29,374 nucleotides of DNA from CAYNYI01 sp964401455 (lineage in GTDB: Bacteria > Fibrobacterota > OXYB2-FULL-49-7 > CAYNYI01). Under the pieces are notes generated by a model. The model was not told the DNA's origin and did not search any database. It saw only the letters and a program-made list of their open reading frames with translations. The translations under genes and the position numbers were made by a program. The stretch is taken from NCBI GenBank assembly GCA_964401455.1, contig CAYNYI010000027.1, positions 1 through 29,374 on the forward strand. Reading direction: 5' to 3'. Numbering within the stretch: the stretch's first letter is position 1; every line of letters starts with the position of its first letter. This document shows positions 8,796 to 14,938 of this stretch, one piece after another.

Positions 8796-8841
8796 CGTTA
8801 CAAGCGGATTAAAAAAAAAATTAGAGCGTGTTACAAAGGCC
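8796..8841 (-). promoter_or_regulatory. Second copy of the TTTGTAA repeat element, upstream of the lipoprotein gene
   Basis: Minus strand: GCCTTTGTAACACGC (8840-8826) matches the receptor element at 14 of 15 positions. A second CTTGTAA ends at 8798, again exactly 33 bp after the first. The middle is CTCTAA followed by ten T, so intermediate 11-bp half-sites are only weakly represented (TAAT, TTAA). A clear -10 at the expected distance was not found (TATGAA at 8793-8788 is close but only 4 nt away), so the transcription start is uncertain. Confidence 0.55.
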
Positions 8842-8952
8842 CGCTGTCCATCTGTAAGAAATTCTGAATTTAAAATAATCCCGGTATTTTACCCCTTTAT
8901 TTCCGGGCAATTACAAATGTGTTAATTCAATTTTTTTTGCCGACAGAAATTC

Positions 8953-8981
8953 TTGCATACTAACCTTGTAATTAGTAATAT
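8953..8981 (+). promoter_or_regulatory. Sigma-70 promoter for the sensor kinase-pyruvate kinase operon
   Basis: TTGCAT (8953-8958), 17-bp spacer, TAATAT (8976-8981), giving a start near 8988 and a leader of about 40 nt to the kinase ATG. TTACAAA-N4-TTAATTC (8911-8928) lies about 25 bp upstream of the -35 and could be an activator or cross-regulation site. Confidence 0.6.
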
Positions 8982-9029
8982 CTATGTAAGTTTCAGGAAT
9001 ACTTAAATCGATATACGGAGAACCGGGAA

Positions 9030-10553
9030 ATGACCGGAGACAAAAAAAAACCATTCAAAGATAAAGCAGATAGTGAATGTCGGTTTCGATTACTGGTCAT
9101 GAACGCACCGTTCGGATTCCTTGAGCTGAATACAGACGGAAAAATAACCTTCGCGAATGATTCTTTCCATGAAATGCACGGCTACTCACCGGGAGAACTT
9201 ATCGGAGCGGATGTAAAAAATTTTGCCTCAACCGAAGAAGAAAAACAAAAGCTTAAAACTTTCTGGAAATTTCTCACTGAAAAAATGCCGCCTCCTGCCC
9301 CGTATGAAGGCAACAGCTTCAAGAAAAACGGAGAAGCCTTCGACATAAAAGTCATCTGGAAATATGCTTTTGACGAAAACGGAGACCATATTGGATTCAG
9401 CGCCGTAACAGAGGATGTCACACAGTTAAGGAACGCGGCATCCAGACTTGCCGACTCACAAAAAATGCGGGCGGTAAAAAGGCTTTCTTCGGGAATATCC
9501 CATGAATTCAGCAATGCCATATCCGGCATCTCGGCGCTGACCTCCGTTATGAAACAGGAGATCGAAGAATCACCCTCACATATCTTTCATGAATACCTTG
9601 ACCAGATGAATAAACAGTGCCGGCGTCTTGAAGATTTTAGCCACCGGCTTAAAAGCCTCGGGGATAATGACGGATTCTTCCCCGGTCTGGTACCTCTTAA
9701 AGGTCTTTGTCGGGAAGTCTGTAAAAATATGAACGCGCGTTGCGGTGAAAATTATCGGTTTAAAATAAAAGAAAAAACTTATAATCCAAAAATATATCTG
9801 GACTATCCTCAAATACATGACGCGCTCATAAAAATCTGCGAAAATGCAGCTGAATCTATGCCTGAAGGTGGAGAGACACTTCTCTCATGCGGAATAAAAG
9901 AACTTGATGAAAAAAATATTCCCGTAAGAAGCGGAACTAGCCCCGGTTCTTACGCCTATATTACGGTGAAAGACCACGGCAGAGGTATTCCTGAAACTGA
10001 AAGGGATAAAGTCATTGAGCCGTTTTACACCACAAAAAAAAGTTGCCCCGGTGCCGGCATGGGTCTTTCAATAGTGTTCAGCATTTTGAGAAACCATGAC
10101 GCAAATATCGAAATACTTTCCGAGATTGGGAAAGGAACAGAAATCACAATGCTTTTCCCTGTAAAAAAAAATCAAGAACTTTCATCCAAAGACCTGCTTC
10201 TCGCCGAGCCGGATGAAAATATTCGAAATGTGATGGAGAAATTTTTTGAAGATAACGGTTATGAACCGGTAGTCACCGGCTGTCATAAACAAGCGGACAA
10301 AATGATAAAAGAATTATCCCCTGCGGTTATGATTGTGGACTTTTCCATAATATGGCAGAACGACTCTCTTCTATATGAACTGACAAATCGCCCGGAAAAC
10401 ACTTATGCCCTTATAACCGGTACGGAAAATGACAAAAAAAACCATTTTCCGGAATCCTTCTATTCACGGCTTGGTTTCATCACCAAGCCATATGAGCCAC
10501 ATGATCTTCTTTGCAAAATAAAAAAAGAAATGAATAATTTTAAAGGGGAATGA
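9030..10553 (+). CDS. Soluble PAS - histidine kinase - receiver hybrid sensor
   Basis: A 507-residue protein without membrane segments. PAS domain at ~20-135 (NAPFGFLELNTDGKITFANDSFHEMHGYSPGELIG...). Dimerisation/phosphotransfer helix with the H-box SSGISHEFSNAISGI (His158). HATPase core with N-box (IKICENAAESMPEGG), G1 (KDHGRGIPE), F-box (EPFYTTKK) and G2 (GAGMGLSIVF). C-terminal receiver at ~388-505 with acidic residues D395/E396, phospho-acceptor Asp437 (MIVDFS), Thr in LITGT and Lys486 (FITKPYEPHDLL), so all key residues look intact. There is no DNA-binding output domain, so a separate phosphotransfer protein or response regulator must exist elsewhere. It senses a cytosolic signal. Pyruvate kinase follows after 1 nt, and the lipoprotein gene is divergent. 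Confidence 0.93.
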   Translation: MTGDKKKPFKDKADSECRFRLLVMNAPFGFLELNTDGKITFANDSFHEMHGYSPGELIGADVKNFASTEEEKQKLKTFWKFLTEKMPPPAPYEGNSFKKNGEAFDIKVIWKYAFDENGDHIGFSAVTEDVTQLRNAASRLADSQKMRAVKRLSSGISHEFSNAISGISALTSVMKQEIEESPSHIFHEYLDQMNKQCRRLEDFSHRLKSLGDNDGFFPGLVPLKGLCREVCKNMNARCGENYRFKIKEKTYNPKIYLDYPQIHDALIKICENAAESMPEGGETLLSCGIKELDEKNIPVRSGTSPGSYAYITVKDHGRGIPETERDKVIEPFYTTKKSCPGAGMGLSIVFSILRNHDANIEILSEIGKGTEITMLFPVKKNQELSSKDLLLAEPDENIRNVMEKFFEDNGYEPVVTGCHKQADKMIKELSPAVMIVDFSIIWQNDSLLYELTNRPENTYALITGTENDKKNHFPESFYSRLGFITKPYEPHDLLCKIKKEMNNFKGE

Positions 10554-10554
10554 T

Positions 10555-11976
10555 TTGAGAATCGGCGCAAGAAAAACAAGAATAATAGCGACACTGGGCC
10601 CATCTTCAGATTCAAAAAAGACAATACAGCGGCTTTATGATGCCGGAGTAAGCGTCTTCCGTATTAACTGCTCTCACGGTACCTGGAAAGAACATACAGA
10701 AAAAATCGAAAGAATAAGACAAATTAAAACGAGCTCAGGCTGCATGCCGGCTGTACTGACAGATCTGCAGGGTCCTAAAATCAGGACAGGAGAGATACCA
10801 GGCCCCATGCATATAAAAACAGGATCGATAATTGAACTACGTGCCGGAAAAACAATCACCTCCGACGCACTCACCTATATACCGGTACCCTATTCTGTTT
10901 TCTTAAAAGACATAAAACCCGGGGAAAGAGTTCTTGTAAATGACGGTGCTGTTGTTCTTAAGGCGGTAAAAAGTGGAAAAAAATCGGTTTTATGCAAAGT
11001 CCAAAGAGGCGGAGAAATAAAAACAGCCAAAGGAATTAATCTACCTGATACCAATCTGCGCCTGCCCTCGCTTACAAAAAAAGACAAAGAAGACGCGCTG
11101 AATGCGGTGAAATCATCCACAGACTACCTGGCATTATCCTTCGTAAGAAAACCGGGAGACATAAGGGCCCTGAGAAACCACCTGAAAAAATATGGATTCA
11201 ACGCTAAAATCATAGCCAAGATAGAAAAGCCCTCCGCCGTTGAAAACATTGAGGAAATAATAAAAGAAGCCGATGCCGTTATGGTGGCCAGAGGCGACCT
11301 GGGTGTAGAGCTCTCACCGGAAAAAGTCCCAGTAATACAGAAGAGAATCATAAAAAAGGCGAATATGCTTGGTAAACCTGTAATAACCGCGACACAGATG
11401 CTTGAAACAATGATAGACAACCCGTTTCCGACCCGGGCCGAATCAAGCGATATAGCCAACGCGGTATTTGACGGAACAGACTGTGTAATGCTTTCCGGAG
11501 AAACTGCCGCGGGCGGCTACCCTGTAGAAAGCGTCAAAACAATGGCCCGAATACTGGAAAACGCCGATAAGTCGGAATACCGTTATAAAACCGCCGGAGA
11601 TCTGGATTATGAACACGGTTCGGCGCCTCATGCTGTGGCTGAAGCGGCCTACCATATTGCGGACGAGGTTAAAAATCCGATCATTGCGGTTTTTACCAGC
11701 AGCGGTTCTACAGCAATATACCTGTCTAAATTGCGGCCGGAAAAAACAGTGATAGCCCTTACCCCGGGATTATCAGTCTGCAGAAGCCTTTCTATAACAA
11801 GGGGTGTATGCTCGCTTTCAATCCCATTTGAAAAAAACACCGACCGCATGATAGAATCGGGAATAAAAGCTATTAAAACTGCCGGCCTCATAAAAAGAGG
11901 CTCTACGGCAATCTTCGTGGCAGGCACTGTTCCCTCACAGGGTGGAACAAATATGATAAAAGTCCGCAGTTTTTAA
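10555..11976 (+). CDS. pyk: Pyruvate kinase
   Basis: A 473-residue protein, the normal length for the bacterial enzyme without an extra C-terminal domain. It converts phosphoenolpyruvate and ADP to pyruvate and ATP in glycolysis. Motifs: VFRINCSHGTWKEH, DLQGPKIRTGEI, LALSFVRKPGDI, the catalytic Lys222 segment IIAKIEKPSAVENIEEI, the Mg-binding loop MVARGDLGVEL (~243-253), and KPVITATQMLETMIDNPFPTRAESSDIANAVFDGTDCVMLSGETAAGGYPVE. The C-terminal allosteric domain is present. The start is TTG at 10555 with AAGGGGAA upstream; no ATG fits before residue ~60. It lies 1 nt after the sensor kinase stop, so the two are translationally close and cotranscribed, an unusual partnership. Confidence 0.96.
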   Translation: MRIGARKTRIIATLGPSSDSKKTIQRLYDAGVSVFRINCSHGTWKEHTEKIERIRQIKTSSGCMPAVLTDLQGPKIRTGEIPGPMHIKTGSIIELRAGKTITSDALTYIPVPYSVFLKDIKPGERVLVNDGAVVLKAVKSGKKSVLCKVQRGGEIKTAKGINLPDTNLRLPSLTKKDKEDALNAVKSSTDYLALSFVRKPGDIRALRNHLKKYGFNAKIIAKIEKPSAVENIEEIIKEADAVMVARGDLGVELSPEKVPVIQKRIIKKANMLGKPVITATQMLETMIDNPFPTRAESSDIANAVFDGTDCVMLSGETAAGGYPVESVKTMARILENADKSEYRYKTAGDLDYEHGSAPHAVAEAAYHIADEVKNPIIAVFTSSGSTAIYLSKLRPEKTVIALTPGLSVCRSLSITRGVCSLSIPFEKNTDRMIESGIKAIKTAGLIKRGSTAIFVAGTVPSQGGTNMIKVRSF

Positions 11977-12019
11977 GCGGCAACAGAAAAGAAAACGTCC
12001 TGCAATCTCTCCTTAACAT

Positions 12020-12051
12020 CCGGAATTAATTTTATTAACATACTATTCCGG
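12020..12051. repeat. Inverted repeat CCGGAAT...ATTCCGG over the START-gene ribosome-binding site
   Basis: Two 7-nt arms (12020-12026 and 12045-12051) with an 18-nt AT-rich spacer. The right arm abuts the GGGAG ribosome-binding site of the TTG start at 12060. It could be a weak terminator for pyk, an operator, or a translational hairpin. Confidence 0.35.
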
Positions 12052-12059
12052 GAGTTAAT

Positions 12060-12686
12060 TTGCTAAAAATCGGATTTATATTTTATCTGCTTTTCATGTG
12101 CCCTTTTTTGACTGAGGCCTCAAAAAAAAACGTTATTCTAAACCCGGAAGACCTGAAAACAATCGATGATGGAAAAATAATCACACGAATTTCACCTTCT
12201 CATAATAAAGACAGCTGGGAAGTTTTCTCCGCGGGATACGTAAAAAAGAAAAAGGAAGATCTATGGCGGATACTCACCGAACCGGAAATTTTCATTAAGG
12301 TGTACACTGAGGTTCTTGAATGCAGCATAATCGGCCGTAAAGAAGATACTGTGCACTTCCGTTCCGTGCTTGACTACCCCTGGCCTCTCCAAAACCGCTG
12401 GATCATTACCAAAGTTATCCAGAATAAAAAGAATTTTAGAATCAGTTCAAAAAGAGTTGACGGATCAGTAGCCGACTCAGAAAGTTCATGGGAACTCAAA
12501 GACTACAAAGAAGGAACTCTTGTAAAATATCGAACTTTTTTCTGCCCGGGACTTAAGTCTGTACCGGACTGGGTTGTTAAATGGGCCTCTTCTAAAATCG
12601 TGCCGCGTATGGTAACGAGACTCCGGGAGACTACTCCATTTTACCGCGTATTACCAGCTTCGGCTTCTGCGGATGATCGGAATTAA
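12060..12686 (+). CDS. Exported START/SRPBCC-domain lipid-binding-like protein
   Basis: A 208-residue protein. Residues 1-21 look like a signal peptide (MLKIGFIFYLLFMCPFLTEAS). The rest matches the helix-grip START pattern: WEVFSAGYVKKKKEDLWRILTEPEIFIKVYTEVLECSIIGRKEDTVHFRSVLDYPWPLQNRWIITKV ... SSWELKDYKEGTLVKYRTFFCPGLKSVPDWVVKWASSKIVPRMVTRLRE. The terminal P-x-W-(V/I) and P-x-(M/L)-V-x-x-L-R pattern is typical of periplasmic START-domain proteins of unknown ligand (probably a lipid or hydrophobic compound). Start: TTG at 12060 with GGGAG about 6 nt upstream; the next Met would destroy the signal peptide. Its last 56 bp overlap the convergent DUF1573 gene. Confidence 0.8.
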   Translation: MLKIGFIFYLLFMCPFLTEASKKNVILNPEDLKTIDDGKIITRISPSHNKDSWEVFSAGYVKKKKEDLWRILTEPEIFIKVYTEVLECSIIGRKEDTVHFRSVLDYPWPLQNRWIITKVIQNKKNFRISSKRVDGSVADSESSWELKDYKEGTLVKYRTFFCPGLKSVPDWVVKWASSKIVPRMVTRLRETTPFYRVLPASASADDRN

Positions 12687-13350
12687 TAATAAAATTACCG
12701 TATTTACGATATTCTATGGTATCTTCATAAAAAATATTCAGTATGTATTCATAACGACCGTCTCCCTTTGGCTCCGGCTCTTCGTTTTCATAATAGAAAT
12801 CTATGAAAAGGGGCACATCAGGCTGCCATTTCTGCCTTTTATCTTTGCTTGTTTCGTTGAACATGATGTCCTTTATGCGGAGGTCCGGCTTATCTGTATT
12901 AAGAACAATTTTCACAGGATTTTCTTTGTTGTTGTCGGGACCGACATGAAGATATCGCTGTGAAGCACTCAAACTCATAATAAGGTCGGCATGAACCGTC
13001 AGCCTTACCTCGCTGTTTTTTTCATCATTAGTATAAACGGTAACATACTTCTTCATAGGGCCGGCAGAAAAGCCCCTGACTCTTATAGTCGGAATTAATT
13101 TACCGGTCTTTCCGGGAGGAATAACAGTGTCATACTCCACATCGGTACAACCGCAACTCTTTTTCACACGCTCTATTTTAAGGTCCTTGTTTCCGGTGTT
13201 TTTTATAATGAATACGGCCTTAATCTTTTCCTTTTTGTCGGCATTTACTTCCCCGTATTTATATTCTTTTGTATCAACGGAAAAACGGGGCCCCGTAAAA
13301 GCGGCTGCCGCAAGAAAAAAGACAATCAGAGCTATTTGTTTTGAAATCAT
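12631..13350 (-). CDS. DUF1573-domain secreted protein
   Basis: A 239-residue protein with a signal peptide (MISKQIALIVFFLAAAAFTGP). A DUF1573 / ASPM-SPD-2-Hydin-like Ig-fold domain covers about residues 25-120: FSVDTKEYKYGEVNADKKEKIKAVFIIKNTGNKDLKIERVKKSCGCTDVEYDTVIPPGKTGKL. The SCGCT signature is characteristic. A second beta-rich domain follows without clear family motifs. The cellular role of DUF1573 proteins is unknown. Start ATG with GGAGG 7 nt upstream. The 3' end overlaps the opposite START gene by 56 bp, and both C-termini are hydrophilic extensions there. Confidence 0.85.
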   Translation of the reverse strand: MISKQIALIVFFLAAAAFTGPRFSVDTKEYKYGEVNADKKEKIKAVFIIKNTGNKDLKIERVKKSCGCTDVEYDTVIPPGKTGKLIPTIRVRGFSAGPMKKYVTVYTNDEKNSEVRLTVHADLIMSLSASQRYLHVGPDNNKENPVKIVLNTDKPDLRIKDIMFNETSKDKRQKWQPDVPLFIDFYYENEEPEPKGDGRYEYILNIFYEDTIEYRKYGNFIINSDHPQKPKLVIRGKME

Positions 13351-13408
13351 TACAGACCTCCGTATTCAAGCCAAAATCATTAACCGGTACATAAATATAA
13401 ATTTTTCG

Positions 13409-13430
13409 GGGCTTCTATTTCAAGAAGCCC
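13409..13430 (-). terminator. Stem-loop overlapping the aroD stop codon
   Basis: GGGCTTCT and AGAAGCCC make a perfect 8-bp stem with a 6-nt loop that contains the aroD TGA stop. Downstream on the minus strand the sequence is CGAAAAATTTATATTT, so the U-tract is imperfect. It is a possible terminator or 3'-end stabiliser. Confidence 0.45.
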
Positions 13431-14169
13431 TAAAGGTATTCCGGGGAGCTTTCCCGGCGGTAAGAGTGTTTTTATATCCGGGATAAAATTTTAATAAAAG
13501 CCGATGAATCTCATCGGTGCTGAGCTGTCCCGGGGCGACGGGTTTGTCAAAACAACCGTAAAGGGCGGGTGTTCCGAAAAGGCAGGAGGCAAAACGGAAA
13601 ATAGATGCTTTCTCTCCCATCGGAACCATAATCAGACCTTTTTCCGCGTTTCTGCTGCTGTAGCTCATCAGCCTTAAAATATCCGCTTCATTTTCCGCGA
13701 GAGCGGCTATTTTTGTAATACCCGGTCCTATACCGCTTTTGTCCGCCATAACTTCATCAAGCTCAGTATCAAGAGGTGCCCGGTCAAAATAATGAACAGA
13801 CAAAAGGATGCCCGCTTCGCTGTCTTTTACAGCTGAAGCGCATTCCTTTTTATCATCGGAGTCCGCTTCAATATCAACAAGATCAGAGACATCGGCAATT
13901 TTAGAAAAATATTCCGGGCGGCGGCCTTCGTTCCAGGGAGCCTCCCGCATAGTGCCGATAATTCCAAAGTCCCCTCTTTGGCGCACCTTGGTCGCGTATT
14001 CGAGAGAGGCGCCGAAGTCCTCACCAAAAAGATCGAATCTTATCTCTACGGCGTCAACTCCGCCGAGAGAGGCCGCATCAAGATCTTCAGAAGAGTATTT
14101 CCTGTCAAGAACTCCTATAATTTTCGGTTCACGGCCGAAAATTACAGGACCTGCTTTAAGAGTAAACAT
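13420..14169 (-). CDS. aroD: Type I 3-dehydroquinate dehydratase
   Basis: A 249-residue protein, usual length for the class I enzyme. It dehydrates 3-dehydroquinate to 3-dehydroshikimate in the shikimate pathway through a Schiff base. Motifs: VEIRFDLFG (substrate-binding Glu/Arg/Asp), IIGTMRE, LLSVHYFD with catalytic His126, ITKIAAL with Schiff-base Lys153, LIMVPMGEKASIFRFAS, and VAPGQLS. The His-to-Lys spacing of 27 residues equals that of the enteric enzyme (143/170). Start: ATG at 14169; a GGGA within the palindrome AATTCCCGGGAATT (14176-14189) is the only ribosome-binding candidate. No other shikimate gene is adjacent. msrA lies upstream on the same strand, 71 nt away. Confidence 0.93.
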   Translation of the reverse strand: MFTLKAGPVIFGREPKIIGVLDRKYSSEDLDAASLGGVDAVEIRFDLFGEDFGASLEYATKVRQRGDFGIIGTMREAPWNEGRRPEYFSKIADVSDLVDIEADSDDKKECASAVKDSEAGILLSVHYFDRAPLDTELDEVMADKSGIGPGITKIAALAENEADILRLMSYSSRNAEKGLIMVPMGEKASIFRFASCLFGTPALYGCFDKPVAPGQLSTDEIHRLLLKFYPGYKNTLTAGKAPRNTFRAS

Positions 14170-14175
14170 TTAAAG

Positions 14176-14212
14176 AATTCCCGGGAATTAAGAGTTTAAT
14201 AAAAATTAAACT
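14176..14212. repeat. Two adjacent palindromes between msrA and aroD
   Basis: A 14-bp perfect palindrome AATTCCCGGGAATT (14176-14189) is followed by the inverted repeat AGTTTAAT-AAAA-ATTAAACT (14193-14212). The first may be an operator covering the aroD translation start region. The second resembles the AT-rich repeat after the receptor gene and may mark the msrA 3' end. Confidence 0.4.
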
Positions 14213-14240
14213 TTGCCCCTGTCTTCTTTCAAGAAAAATC

Positions 14241-14780
14241 TCAGAAACCGCAGCCCTTTACACCCTTTTTTTTATAGTAATCCTGATGATATTCCTCTGC
14301 CGTATAAAAGACTGAAAGTTTTGATATCTCAGTGACAATTTTTCCGTCATACCGCGGTAACCGGTTCATCTTTTCAAGAGACTCTTCGGCTGCTTTTTTC
14401 TGATCATCGTCCACGTAAAAAATCGCGGACCGATACTGGCTTCCGACATCAGGCCCCTGCCTGTTAAGAGTCGTCGGGTTATGGGTCTTCCAGAAATTCG
14501 CAAGAAGATCTTCATAACTGATTTTATCGGGATCGTACTCCACCATAACAGCCTCGGCATGTCCGGTTTTTCCCGAACAGACTTCCCGATATCCCGGATT
14601 TTCTGTATGACCGCCGGTATATCCTGAGACAGCGCTTTTGACCCCGGGCAGATTCTGAAAAGAATCTTCTACTCCCCAGAAACATCCCGCAGCAAATACC
14701 GCTTTATTCATGTTTGCTCCTTTTTCTGAAAAAATCGCTGTACAGAAAATTAAAACCGATAATGAGAATAATTTTTTCAT
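14241..14780 (-). CDS. msrA: Peptide-methionine (S)-S-oxide reductase MsrA, possible dual start
   Basis: It reduces methionine-S-sulfoxide in proteins. The catalytic motif is AVFAAGCFWGVEDSFQ; further family motifs are GYTGGHTENPGYREVCSGKTGHAEAVMVEYDP, FWKTHNPTTLNRQGPDVGSQYRSAIFY and AEEYHQDYYKKKGVKGCGF. Two starts are possible. ATG at 14780 gives 179 residues with a signal-peptide-like leader (MKKLFSLSVLIFCTAIFS), with AAGG about 10 nt upstream. ATG at 14711 gives the standard ~156-residue cytosolic enzyme and has a strong AAGGAG 5 nt upstream. Both may be used, giving exported and cytosolic forms. It lacks a fused MsrB domain. Confidence 0.92.
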   Translation of the reverse strand: MKKLFSLSVLIFCTAIFSEKGANMNKAVFAAGCFWGVEDSFQNLPGVKSAVSGYTGGHTENPGYREVCSGKTGHAEAVMVEYDPDKISYEDLLANFWKTHNPTTLNRQGPDVGSQYRSAIFYVDDDQKKAAEESLEKMNRLPRYDGKIVTEISKLSVFYTAEEYHQDYYKKKGVKGCGF

Positions 14781-14938
14781 ATGCGAGAACCTTTTTTTTC
14801 TCCTCAATAAATAAGTTACTAAATTCGCCAAGGAGCAGCCAAGTCCCCGGTTTTCAGAAGCGGAACAAAACTTGCGCGGAAATAATTCTGAAGGATAAGC
14901 TAATTTTTGGCTCTGCGACTCAGCATAAGAGGTATTGA

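Larger units (their letters stand above)
8613..9029. other. 417-bp divergent intergenic region (lipoprotein / sensor kinase)
   Basis: No convincing ORF or RNA gene. It holds the repeat element for the minus-strand lipoprotein gene (8796-8841), a 10-A tract inside that element, another TTACAAA at 8911 with TTAATTC 11 bp further on, and a good sigma-70 promoter for the plus-strand kinase (8953-8981). The lipoprotein message would have a leader of about 180 nt if transcription starts just after the repeat element; I saw no clear riboswitch in it. Confidence 0.7.

Noticed and set aside
14826..14841. GG-N10-GC pattern upstream of msrA that could be a sigma-54 promoter
   Set aside because: TGGCTGCTCCTTGGCG lacks the TTGC of the -12 element and the A after TGGC; too weak to call.
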